A stretch of DNA of 64,000 nt from an uncultured Chitinophaga sp. (GTDB taxonomy: Bacteria > Bacteroidota > Bacteroidia > Chitinophagales > Chitinophagaceae): positions 620,001-684,000 of the forward strand of contig NZ_CALEJS010000015.1 in NCBI RefSeq assembly GCF_937898475.1, read 5' to 3'. Below, one piece after another: positions 51,652 to 59,581 of this stretch (position 1 is the first letter of the stretch; the number at the start of each line of letters is the position of its first letter). The translations under genes were made by a program, and so were the position numbers. The notes beneath the pieces were generated by a model that saw only the letters and a list, made by a program, of their open reading frames with translations, had not been told where the DNA came from and searched no databases.

Positions 51652-52581
51652 CTACAACGTCTTTAAGGTCTCAATGATCTTCTGCTCCGTTTCTTCCTTC
51701 GTCACATTCTCCTTCACAAATTTCCGGCCGGTGATGTTCTCGAACAGCTCGATATAGCGTTCGCTCACGCTGTTGACGAACTCGTCGGTCATCTCGGGTA
51801 CCTGCTGGCCGTCTTTACCCTGGAAACCATTTTCCATCAGCCATTCCCGTACGAACTCCTTGCTCAGCTGGCGTTGTTGTTTGCCGGCGCGCTGGTTCTC
51901 TTCATACCCTTCGGCGTAGAAGTAGCGGGAAGAATCCGGGGTATGCACTTCGTCTATCACGTAGATGGTATCTCCGATCTTGCCAAATTCATACTTGGTA
52001 TCTACCAGTATCAGTCCGCGTTCTGCGGCCAGTTGCTTGCCACGTTCAAACAGCGCCAGGGTATATTTTTCCAGCCTGCTGTAATCCGCTTCGCTTACCA
52101 GGCCTTGTTTGATGATCTCTTCCCGGCTGATATCCTCATCATGGCCTTCATGCGCTTTGGTAGTTGGCGTAATGATAGGAGAAGGGAAAAAGTCGTTCTC
52201 TTTCATGCCTTCGGGCAGCGGTACACCGCAAAGTTCCCGTTTACCACTCTTGTAAGTTCTCCAGGCATGGCCGGTAAGGTTGCCACGTACTACCATTTCC
52301 ACGGGGAAGGTTTCACATTTCACCCCTATGGTTACATTTGGTAAGGGTACAGACTTTACCCAGTTAGGCACAATGTCCTTCGTAGCTTCCAGCATAATAG
52401 CAGCCACCTGGTTCAGTACCTGCCCCTTGTAAGGGATGGGTCTCGGCAGCACCACATCAAATGCTGAGATACGGTCGCTTACCAGCATTACCATCCACTT
52501 ATCATCGATGGTGTACACGTCGCGTACTTTCCCCTTATAAAAGGCGGTTTGTCCCGGAAATTTGAAATCGGATGTCAACAT
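51652..52581 (-). CDS. purC: Phosphoribosylaminoimidazole-succinocarboxamide synthase
   Basis: A 309-residue enzyme of purine synthesis that joins aspartate to CAIR using ATP. Typical segments: FYKGKVRDVYTIDDKWMVMLVSDRISAFDVVLP, VEMVVRGNLTGHAW and LILVDTKYEFGKIGDTIYVIDEVHTPDSSRY. This is the longer form of about 310 residues found in Bacteroidota and fungi. No other purine gene is adjacent. Confidence 0.96.
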   Translation of the reverse strand: MLTSDFKFPGQTAFYKGKVRDVYTIDDKWMVMLVSDRISAFDVVLPRPIPYKGQVLNQVAAIMLEATKDIVPNWVKSVPLPNVTIGVKCETFPVEMVVRGNLTGHAWRTYKSGKRELCGVPLPEGMKENDFFPSPIITPTTKAHEGHDEDISREEIIKQGLVSEADYSRLEKYTLALFERGKQLAAERGLILVDTKYEFGKIGDTIYVIDEVHTPDSSRYFYAEGYEENQRAGKQQRQLSKEFVREWLMENGFQGKDGQQVPEMTDEFVNSVSERYIELFENITGRKFVKENVTKEETEQKIIETLKTL

Positions 52582-52964
52582 CAGTTAGAAAAATTATGAA
52601 TTAAGTAAAATAAGTTGTAAATCGTTAATCGTCAATTAATAGCCCTTAGCTGATTATAGTGGAGACCCCTCCAGGATCATTTATTAATGACTGACAGCTA
52701 ATAACTAATGACTGCGATGAAGCGCAAAAATAACGCAGGAACCTATATTATTATGGAATGGGGATTACTTTTTCACTTGAAGCCCTAAAAAAAATTTTTA
52801 CGCATGATATATTACATACAAAAATATATGATTACAAGTCACTTACCTCCATAAACGGCAGGTTTTCATATGGCATAAATAAATAAAAAATGAAAAAAAA
52901 GTATATAAATTATTCTTATTCATTAAATATTTGTAATTTGAGACGTGAATTTGTATTCAACCGG
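52582..52964. other. Divergent gap between purC and the amidohydrolase gene
   Basis: It contains the repeat element at 52617-52716, then AT-rich DNA. Near 52933-52939 the sequence taatttg resembles a -7 box for the amidohydrolase gene and favours the start at 52965. Confidence 0.45.
52617..52716. repeat. Period-7 quasi-palindrome (GTTAATC/AACTAAT word)
   Basis: Left units: gtaaatc, gttaatc, gtcaatt, aatagcc. Right units from 52682: tattaat, gactgac, agctaat, aactaat, gactgcg. A short GC-rich hairpin (GGAG/CTCC) forms the tip. It lies between divergent genes. Confidence 0.75.
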
Positions 52965-54068
52965 ATGATGCGAAGGCAGACATTATTGGTATGGGCGGGT
53001 ATGGTCGCTGCAGGCTGCGCTCAAGGACAGGCGGGCAATAACGCCCACATGGACTTTGAAAAATATGAGCCGGTTTCCACCTTAAAGGTGCCGGAACATC
53101 CGCTCAGCAGAGCCAGGTACCCGTTTATAGATGTTCACAACCACCAATGGGGCATGAGCTCCCAGGACCTGTCCTCGCTGACAAAAGAAATGGATCAACT
53201 GCACATGCAGGTGATGGTCAATCTGAGCGGCGGCAACGGCAGCTCGCTCAAAAAGATGACCGACAATATTAAGGCCCATGCACCCAAACGCTTCATTGTG
53301 TTTGCCAATATTGACTTCAAAGGCATCGGGAGCAATGGCTGGACCGAAAAAGCCGTACAGCAGCTGGAAGAGGATGTGAAGAATGGCGCCGGCGGATTGA
53401 AGATCTTTAAGAACCTTGGGCTGAGCGTTAAGGATAATACCGGTAAACGGGTAGCTATAGATGACCCACGGCTGGACGCTATATGGGACAAATGCGGTGC
53501 GCTCGGCATACCCGTACTGATCCATGCAGCAGACCCCGCTCCTTTCTGGGACGCTATGGATGAGCATAATGAAAGGTGGCTGGAGCTGGCTACACATCCC
53601 GGCAGACAGCGCGGTGCAGATAACCCCGCGCCCTGGGAACAGATCATTGAAGAACAGCACAGGATGTTTAAAAAACATCCGCGCACAACTTATATAAATG
53701 CACATTTTGGCTGGTATGCAAATGACCTGTCCAAACTGAGCTCGTTGATGGAGGAGATACCGAACATGTATGTAGAATTCGGGGCTATCATAGCAGAACT
53801 GGGAAGACAACCCAAAATGGCCCGTCAGTTCTTCGAAAAATACCAGGACCGCATCCTGTTCGGGAAAGATTCATGGGTGCCCTCGGAATATGCCACGTAT
53901 TTCCGGGTGCTCGAAACAGGGGACGAATATTTTCCATACCACAAGAAATACCATGCCTTTTGGCGGTTGTACGGGATGGAGTTGCCAGATGGGATCTTAA
54001 AAAAGATATACTATAAGAATGCGTTGAGGATCATACCGGGGATTGATAAAAGCGCTTTCCCGGAATAG
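52965..54068 (+). CDS. Amidohydrolase-family lipoprotein (TIM barrel)
   Basis: A 367-residue metal-dependent hydrolase of the amidohydrolase_2 type. From ATG 52965 the N-terminus MMRRQTLLVWAGMVAAGCAQG is a lipoprotein signal. Metal-ligand motif DVHNHQWGM opens the barrel; later segments are VLIHAADPAPFWD, INAHFGWYANDL and ILFGKDSWVPSEY. The frame extends to 52890, but that leader is AT-rich and unlike a signal peptide. Members often act as decarboxylases or lactonases; the substrate is not clear. Confidence 0.85.
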   Translation: MMRRQTLLVWAGMVAAGCAQGQAGNNAHMDFEKYEPVSTLKVPEHPLSRARYPFIDVHNHQWGMSSQDLSSLTKEMDQLHMQVMVNLSGGNGSSLKKMTDNIKAHAPKRFIVFANIDFKGIGSNGWTEKAVQQLEEDVKNGAGGLKIFKNLGLSVKDNTGKRVAIDDPRLDAIWDKCGALGIPVLIHAADPAPFWDAMDEHNERWLELATHPGRQRGADNPAPWEQIIEEQHRMFKKHPRTTYINAHFGWYANDLSKLSSLMEEIPNMYVEFGAIIAELGRQPKMARQFFEKYQDRILFGKDSWVPSEYATYFRVLETGDEYFPYHKKYHAFWRLYGMELPDGILKKIYYKNALRIIPGIDKSAFPE

Positions 54069-54153
54069 CAACAGCACGGTATCAGAGAAAACGCACTTTA
54101 ATTGATTGTTTATGTATGTATAACAAATCCTTTATCAATAAAACAAACGACCT

Positions 54154-54777
54154 ATGAAGAAGCAATTTTCAGGAGCAGCCGTTTTATTTATTATGACGCT
54201 TTGCTGCTCCCTACAATTGAAGGCGTCTAATGATACCGTTTATTACAAGAACGGTGCGATTCGTTTTATTATCAACAAGGCTGAAAACGGAACCAACACC
54301 TTCCTGCAACTGAACGGTGAAGGCGGCGAAAACCTGTTGAAACCCGGCCGGTGGTCTTATACCTACTTCGATTCAAAGCAGGTACAACATGGCTACACCA
54401 TCCAGGACAACATCGTTGCCGACGCTTACTACATCCGTTCACGCAACAGCAAGCCTGACACTGTGTTCAGTGTAGTAACCTACACTTCTGCACAGAGACA
54501 GCAACTGGCGGATGCTACCGCTTCCCTGTACGCTAACCTGAAGTATCCCTTCAAAGCGAAAGAGAACGGTATCACCGGTACGGTGTATGTATCCTTTATC
54601 GTTGACACCAAAGGTAAGATCAGCGAACTGCAGGCCCTGACCAAACTGGGTTACGGACTGGAAGAAGCCGCACTCGATGCAGCTGCTCAGCTGAAATTCT
54701 CCCCGGTAGAGTACGAAGGCCGCGTTGTAAACGTGTACTATGAGCTGCCTGTGAAGTTCCTTTTACAGCAACAGTAA
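54154..54777 (+). CDS. TonB C-terminal domain protein, exported
   Basis: A 207-residue protein with a signal peptide (MKKQFSGAAVLFIMTLCCSLQLKA), a beta-rich middle part that resembles MORN/antitoxin-like strands, and a C-terminal TonB domain (LKYPFKAKENGITGTVYVSFIVDTKGKISE, ALDAAAQLKFSPVEYEGRVVNVYYELPVKF). It lacks a clear inner-membrane anchor, so it may not energise receptors in the classical way. No ExbB/ExbD genes are near. Confidence 0.85.
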   Translation: MKKQFSGAAVLFIMTLCCSLQLKASNDTVYYKNGAIRFIINKAENGTNTFLQLNGEGGENLLKPGRWSYTYFDSKQVQHGYTIQDNIVADAYYIRSRNSKPDTVFSVVTYTSAQRQQLADATASLYANLKYPFKAKENGITGTVYVSFIVDTKGKISELQALTKLGYGLEEAALDAAAQLKFSPVEYEGRVVNVYYELPVKFLLQQQ

Positions 54778-54817
54778 TCGGTTAACATCAGGCGCTTGGC
54801 CAAACAAACAGGTAAGT

Positions 54818-54942
54818 AAGGCATTGCGGTTTTTCACTAAGTAAGGGACAATCATATTATTATAGCGAGGCAACCTATTTGTGAAAGCGAGGCATGAAAG
54901 GAATGTAGATACGGTCAAACCGCATTGCCTTTAACCTTTTTT
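54818..54942 (+). terminator. Long-loop inverted repeat with T-run after the TonB-domain gene
   Basis: AAGGCATTGCGGTTT (54818-54832) pairs at 14 of 15 positions with 54917-54931 across an 84-nt loop, and ccttttttacg follows. It may act as a terminator, although the loop is unusually long. Confidence 0.5.
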
Positions 54943-54943
54943 A

Positions 54944-55020
54944 CGCTGAAGGCTGAAAGCTAAACGCTGAACGCTATCAGCGTGTTAAGCGTTACGCATT
55001 GAGCGTTCAACGTGCAACGT
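54944..55020. repeat. Period-7 quasi-palindrome (GCTGAAC/CAACGTT word)
   Basis: Eleven consecutive heptamer frames over 77 nt: cgctgaa, ggctgaa, agctaaa, cgctgaa on the left and tgagcgt, tcaacgt, gcaacgt on the right. Facing arms agree at about 24 of 33 positions. It ends on the first base of the stop codon of the convergent nuclease gene. Confidence 0.85.
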
Positions 55021-56393
55021 TAAGTATCCAAAGACATTAAACGGGTGGTTTTACCGGCAGCATATTGCCGGAGCAGGTTTAGAATGTATTCATTTTCGGG
55101 ATAAGGGGTAAGCCATTCTTTCAGTTGATGGCTGCCTGTAACGGCAATGTCCCGGGGAACGTATCCCATGCCGTAGAACCGCCCTTTTTCCATAAGGATA
55201 CAACTTTGCTCATCTGCATCCCTTCCGTGATCCAGGATCACAAAAGAGGGCTGTTGTTCCTGCAACCAAACCACTGCTTCCTGTACCCGTTGATTATACA
55301 GGTCAGGGGCTTCCTTCTTTTCGCATGCACCATGGCAGGTATGTTCCTGCAGCGGGATACATGGCCCGTTACCTTTCTGTAAAAAACACAGGCGCGGACA
55401 CAGCTCAAAACGCCTGATCAGGTTACGCAGCAGCTGGTGCCCTTCTACCAGCAGCTTAAACACATGCATCGGCGTGGTGTACTTTCTTTTCTTCTCTATT
55501 GCCAGGCGCAGATACCCCTCCTGGTCTTCAAAACAATAAAACCCATAACTGAACTCCACATGTTTCTGGGCGTAGTTATATATGGGCCATAGCCGTTTTA
55601 TCTCCACAGACTCCAGTATATTGGCCATCAACTCTGTAGCCGTTACTTCGTAGGAAATGCTATAAATATTACGCAGGAACTCCTGCCGTTTAGGCCCGGC
55701 ATTATTACCGGTAAAATGGCTGTTCACCCGTTTACGCAGGTTACGGGCCTTGCCTACATATACCACCTTTCCCTTCTGGTCATGAAAATAATATACGCCC
55801 GGAGTGCCTGGCAACTGGATCACCTGCTCCGGTGGTAAATTAGGCGGCAGAAACTGCTCCTTGGAACCGACCTTCAGGGCGTTTGCAATGGCGTCTTTCG
55901 TATCGCGCTGTAATAGCAAGGCAAACAGGCGTACAGTTGCGGCGGCGTCCCCCGCCGCCCGGTGACGTTGCTGCACCGGTATCTCCAGCGAGCGGCAAAG
56001 ATTACCCAGGCTGTAAGATGGCAGTCCGGGTACGATCTTACGTCCCAGCCTTACCGTACACAGCTTCTTACACCGCATCTCATAACCGCAGGCAGCCAGG
56101 TGATACTGAAGAAAAGAGTAGTCAAAATTGACATTATGCGCAACGAAGATCTTATCATGCAACAGCCGGTAGATCTCCGGAGCTACCGACCCGAAATCCG
56201 GCGCTGTTGCTACCATTTCATCCGTAATGCCGGTGAGCGACTGAATATAATACGGGATAGACCTGCCGGGATTCACCAGTGTATGGTACTCCTCTACCAC
56301 TTCTGCACCATCATACACAAATATGGCAACCTCAGTAATGGCATTGGCACTGGCATGTCCGCCGGTAGTCTCGATATCAACGATGGCATACAT
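55020..56393 (-). CDS. DnaQ-type exonuclease fused to a GIY-YIG nuclease domain
   Basis: A 457-residue nuclease. Residues 1-170 are a DEDDh 3'-5' exonuclease: VDIETTGG with the D-x-E pair, FVAHNVNFDYSFL, and HRAAGDAAA for the third motif. A GIY-YIG domain follows, starting at GVYYFHDQKGKVVYVGKARNLRKRV (about residues 199-223), as in UvrC and Cho. The C-terminal 150 residues hold a Cys-rich patch (ELCPRLCFLQ, EHTCHGACEKKEA) like the Cho/UvrC Cys region. Probably acts in excision repair or DNA end processing. Confidence 0.9.
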   Translation of the reverse strand: MYAIVDIETTGGHASANAITEVAIFVYDGAEVVEEYHTLVNPGRSIPYYIQSLTGITDEMVATAPDFGSVAPEIYRLLHDKIFVAHNVNFDYSFLQYHLAACGYEMRCKKLCTVRLGRKIVPGLPSYSLGNLCRSLEIPVQQRHRAAGDAAATVRLFALLLQRDTKDAIANALKVGSKEQFLPPNLPPEQVIQLPGTPGVYYFHDQKGKVVYVGKARNLRKRVNSHFTGNNAGPKRQEFLRNIYSISYEVTATELMANILESVEIKRLWPIYNYAQKHVEFSYGFYCFEDQEGYLRLAIEKKRKYTTPMHVFKLLVEGHQLLRNLIRRFELCPRLCFLQKGNGPCIPLQEHTCHGACEKKEAPDLYNQRVQEAVVWLQEQQPSFVILDHGRDADEQSCILMEKGRFYGMGYVPRDIAVTGSHQLKEWLTPYPENEYILNLLRQYAAGKTTRLMSLDT

Positions 56394-56398
56394 TCGGA

Positions 56399-56543
56399 AA
56401 TGAAATTACTTATGAAAATCCAAATACCAAATTCCAAAATCCAAAACTCAGGTTTTACGCTACCCAATGGAGTTACACGCTTTTTCCACTTTGGAATCTG
56501 GTATTTGGAATTTGGTATGTGGGATTTGATAAGTAAATTCATT
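56399..56543. repeat. Long period-7 quasi-palindrome filling a divergent gap (TCCAAAT word)
   Basis: Left units from 56419: tccaaat, accaaat, tccaaaa, tccaaaa. Right units from 56488: actttgg, aatctgg, tatttgg, aatttgg, tatgtgg. The outer ends AATGAAATTACTTAT and its complement extend the arms to about 55 nt. It spans nearly the whole space between the starts of two divergent genes, so their promoters must lie in it. Confidence 0.88.
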
Positions 56544-56556
56544 AAAAAGTAATTGT

Positions 56557-57090
56557 ATGGCAACCAATAAATGGATTATCGACCCTGCACACAGCACTAT
56601 TGGTTTTAAGGTGAAACATCTTATGATCACCAATGTTTCCGGCCACTTCGGGAAGTTTGACCTGCAGGTGGAAACTGAAGGCGAAGATTTTACCACAGCC
56701 AAAGGTGTTTTCACGGCAGATACCGCCAGCGTCTATACAGGTAATGACGAGCGAGACCGCCACCTGCGCTCTCCTGATTTCTTTGATGATCATGCCTTTC
56801 CCAGGATCCGGTTTGTGCCAAAACAATATGAATCGGTAGATAATGATGGCTCCTACAATGTAACAGGCGACCTTACCATTCGCAATACTACCAGGTCTGT
56901 CACCTTCGGTGTGGAATTCGGCGGCGTCATCAAGGATCCCTGGGGCAATACCCGTGCAGGATTCACCGTCAACGGCAAGATCAACCGTAAAGATTTTGGT
57001 CTCAATTGGAGCGCCCTCACTGAAGCCGGGGGTCTGGTGGTGGCGGAGGATGTAAGGGTGAGTTGTGAGATTGAACTGGTCAAACAGTAA
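56557..57090 (+). CDS. YceI-family polyisoprenoid-binding-like protein
   Basis: A 177-residue lipocalin-like protein of the YceI family. It starts WIIDPAHSTIGFKVKHLMITNVSGHFGKFD and ends WSALTEAGGLVVAEDVRVSCEIELV, the two hallmark segments. There is no signal peptide, so this is a cytoplasmic variant. YceI proteins bind isoprenoid lipids and are often stress-induced. Function here is inferred only from family. Confidence 0.92.
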   Translation: MATNKWIIDPAHSTIGFKVKHLMITNVSGHFGKFDLQVETEGEDFTTAKGVFTADTASVYTGNDERDRHLRSPDFFDDHAFPRIRFVPKQYESVDNDGSYNVTGDLTIRNTTRSVTFGVEFGGVIKDPWGNTRAGFTVNGKINRKDFGLNWSALTEAGGLVVAEDVRVSCEIELVKQ

Positions 57091-57208
57091 TTAATTAATA
57101 ATGAATAATTAATAATTAAGGGCGGGGCCAGAGAGATACTGGTGGCTTTAATTATTAACTATTCATTATTAATAAGCGGAAACTTTACTAATTATTCATT
57201 ATTCATTT
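57091..57208. repeat. Period-7 AT-rich element with three arms (ATAATTA/ATTCATT word)
   Basis: The left arm 57094-57119 and the right arm 57148-57173 are reverse complements with one mismatch. Units are ttaatta, ataatga, ataatta, ataatta on the left. A third arm of attcatt units follows at about 57188-57206 and could replace the second. It lies between convergent genes, one base after the YceI stop. Confidence 0.9.
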
Positions 57209-57833
57209 ATTTGCCGAGTGCCTCCGGCCGGTTGCTATTGTTCATCTGCTTTTTCTGTGTCTCCTGGATGGCTCTGGCAGAGTCAAGGTGTCCCCTCAGA
57301 ATGGGTAAGGTGCGGGCAGCAAAGGCCTTCAGATCCGGGTCTTTCAGGTTGTTGGCGGCCTTTTCAAACATGTCTACGTCTTCCTTGTGGTCGTTAACCA
57401 TCATGTCGATATAAGCCTGGTCAAATTCACCGCGTTTCTTCTTCTTCAGGTCGTCTATATGTTGTTTATGCTCAGCACCTACGCTGTCAGGAAGGGTAAT
57501 ATTTTTAGTGACTGCCAGCGATTTCAGCTCGTCATTGGCTTTAGAGTGATCGCGCACCATCATGTTGCCGAAGTCTTTTACGCGGGTACCAGCTGCCTGC
57601 TGTTGTGCAATATCGCCCAGCTGTACTTCCATTAATCCGCCACTGGCTGCTTTCACAGCAAAATCTGCTGACTCATCATCCACCGCAGCGGTGGTGTCGT
57701 TAACATCCTGAGCGCTGTCTACAGCATCCCGTGTACCGGCGCCACTGCCACAGGCCTGGAGTGTCCACGCCGTGAGTGCTACCAGGCACAGCCTGCCTGC
57801 TGTATTTACGAAACTTGCCATTGGTAATTTCAT
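57207..57833 (-). CDS. DUF4142-family lipoprotein
   Basis: A 208-residue lipoprotein (lipobox LQAC) with a ferritin-like four-helix DUF4142 domain: ASGGLMEVQLGDIAQQQAAG, VKDFGNMMVRDHSKANDELK, FDQAYIDMMVNDHKEDVDMFEKAAN, and FAARTLPILRGHLDSARAI. The repeated DH/H pairs are typical. Function is not known; such proteins are common in stress responses of Bacteroidota and Proteobacteria. Its stop lies within the previous repeat element. Confidence 0.9.
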   Translation of the reverse strand: MKLPMASFVNTAGRLCLVALTAWTLQACGSGAGTRDAVDSAQDVNDTTAAVDDESADFAVKAASGGLMEVQLGDIAQQQAAGTRVKDFGNMMVRDHSKANDELKSLAVTKNITLPDSVGAEHKQHIDDLKKKKRGEFDQAYIDMMVNDHKEDVDMFEKAANNLKDPDLKAFAARTLPILRGHLDSARAIQETQKKQMNNSNRPEALGK

Positions 57834-57948
57834 AACCGTTGTTTGTTTTGGTCCTGTAATAATGTTTACAGCAGATGTAGAACAAAAAGGGTACCGGGAG
57901 CATGTTTCACCTTTATTTGTATTTTAGGCATGGAAAAAATTCCACTTT

Positions 57949-58800
57949 ATGAAACACCCTTTATGGCTATTTTGCATCATAATGAACCTGTCAGCATTCG
58001 CACAGACACCCACAGCATCCTCTACCATTCATTTATGGCCGGGAAGCGTTCCCGGAGAAACGGCGCCTAAACACCCCGCAGTACAAACGCCCGATAGCAG
58101 CCGGGGCGTTACGCGCCTGAGCGATGTAACGGATCCTATCCTCAGTGTATATACGCCAAAGGCCGGTGTTGCTAACCTGCATACCGGTATCGTGGTATGC
58201 CCGGGCGGCGGTTATAATATCCTGGCCATTAACCTGGAAGGTGAAGAAATAGCGCAATGGCTCTGCAGCCTGGGTTATACAGCCTTTGTGCTGCAATACC
58301 GCGTGCCTAAGAAAGAGGCAGGCGCCCTGCAGGACGTACAACGGGCCATACGGCTGGTACGCCAGCGGGCTGCGCAATGGCAGCTGCAGCCGGAACGCAC
58401 AGGGGTAATGGGCTTTTCTGCCGGCGGCAGCCTGAGCGCGAGAGTAAGCACGCTATACGATCAAAACACCTATCCACCGGTAGATGACGCGGATAAGCTG
58501 TCCTGCAAACCTGCTTTTGCCGTACTGATCTATCCTGCCTACCTGGACCAGGGGCCCTCACGCAGTCTCACTCCTGAACTGAAGGTGAATGCCCAAACGC
58601 CGCCTATGTTCCTGTTTGCCACAGCAGATGATCCCTATGGCAACAGTGCATTGGTAATGGCGGGCGCCCTTAGGGACGCTAAAGTACCGGTAGAGCTGCA
58701 TTTTTACGCCCAGGGCGGACATGGATATGGGCTCCGGTCCGGTAATGCTGCCGCAGAAGCCTGGCCGGGACTACTCGAAAAATGGCTGAAAAAACATTAA
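57949..58800 (+). CDS. Exported alpha/beta hydrolase (acetyl-xylan-esterase-like)
   Basis: A 283-residue secreted hydrolase. Signal peptide MKHPLWLFCIIMNLSAFAQ, then GIVVCPGGGYNILAINLEGEEIAQWL with the oxyanion loop, nucleophile Ser in GFSAGGSLSAR, catalytic Asp near TADDPYGNS and His in GGHGYGLR. The layout matches bacterial feruloyl or acetyl-xylan esterases of the BD-FAE/CE type, which usually remove acetyl groups from plant polysaccharide. No carbohydrate locus is adjacent. It is followed 18 nt later by the HD gene. Confidence 0.88.
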   Translation: MKHPLWLFCIIMNLSAFAQTPTASSTIHLWPGSVPGETAPKHPAVQTPDSSRGVTRLSDVTDPILSVYTPKAGVANLHTGIVVCPGGGYNILAINLEGEEIAQWLCSLGYTAFVLQYRVPKKEAGALQDVQRAIRLVRQRAAQWQLQPERTGVMGFSAGGSLSARVSTLYDQNTYPPVDDADKLSCKPAFAVLIYPAYLDQGPSRSLTPELKVNAQTPPMFLFATADDPYGNSALVMAGALRDAKVPVELHFYAQGGHGYGLRSGNAAAEAWPGLLEKWLKKH

Positions 58801-58818
58801 GCGCATAAAACATATGTC

Positions 58819-59418
58819 ATGGAAATAATACCTTTAGGAAGGACTGAATTCGGCAGCCCGGCCAATTCAGGCAATTCCCTCAGCCGGGAAGAAGCGGAAG
58901 CCCTGTTACAGGATTGGGTGAAAAATGAAAGGCTGCAGCTGCACATGCGGCAGGTGGCCCGGCTCATGGGCCGCTGGGCAGCAGAGAAAGAAGGTCTGGA
59001 CGCTGCCGCACAGTGGCGATGGGAGCTGGCAGGACTGCTCCACGATGCCGACTGGGACCTCTGGCCCGAACAGCATTGCCACAAGATCATTAAAGAGCTG
59101 GAAGCACGCGCCGTTTGCCCCGAAGTGATCCGCGCCATTGCCTCCCATGGCCCCCGGTATTTCGGGGTGGAACCCGTCAGCAAGATGGATAAGATGCTCT
59201 ATGCCTTTGATGAGCTATCGGGCCTGATACACGCCTACTCTCTTATGCGGCCGGGTGGCTATGATGGCATGGACCTCAAGGGCGTTAAAAAAAGGCTGAA
59301 GGAAAAATCCTTTGCAGCCAACGTATCCCGCGAGGATATCCAGGATGCCTGCCAGCGGGCGGCCATTCAGCAGGATGAGCTGATCAACTTCATCATCGCC
59401 AACCAGTTGCAGGGCTGA
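58819..59418 (+). CDS. HD-domain phosphohydrolase-like protein
   Basis: A 199-residue cytoplasmic protein with an HD domain: HMRQVARLMGRWAAEKEG, metal-binding HD in LLHDADWDLWPE and RAIASHG. These proteins hydrolyse phosphate esters of nucleotides or small molecules; the substrate is unknown. It is 18 nt after the esterase gene on the same strand. A clear terminator follows. Confidence 0.88.
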   Translation: MEIIPLGRTEFGSPANSGNSLSREEAEALLQDWVKNERLQLHMRQVARLMGRWAAEKEGLDAAAQWRWELAGLLHDADWDLWPEQHCHKIIKELEARAVCPEVIRAIASHGPRYFGVEPVSKMDKMLYAFDELSGLIHAYSLMRPGGYDGMDLKGVKKRLKEKSFAANVSREDIQDACQRAAIQQDELINFIIANQLQG

Positions 59419-59507
59419 TACTTTTTTAACAAATACGCCAGAAGCATACCGAAAGCATAGAGCGCGCAAAGAGAGCGCTGCTAAAAATACTATCGAAACC
59501 GCCAAAG

Positions 59508-59550
59508 AGCCGTTTGCCTGCTGGCCATAACCAGGGCAAACGGCTTTTTT
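59508..59550 (+). terminator. Intrinsic terminator of the HD gene
   Basis: AGCCGTTTGCC (59508-59518) is exactly complementary to 59535-59545 over a 16-nt loop, followed by TTTTTAATC. It separates the HD gene from the convergent phytase gene. Confidence 0.85.
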
Positions 59551-59581
59551 AATCAGTAAGACAAGGACCAGTGCCAGCGCT

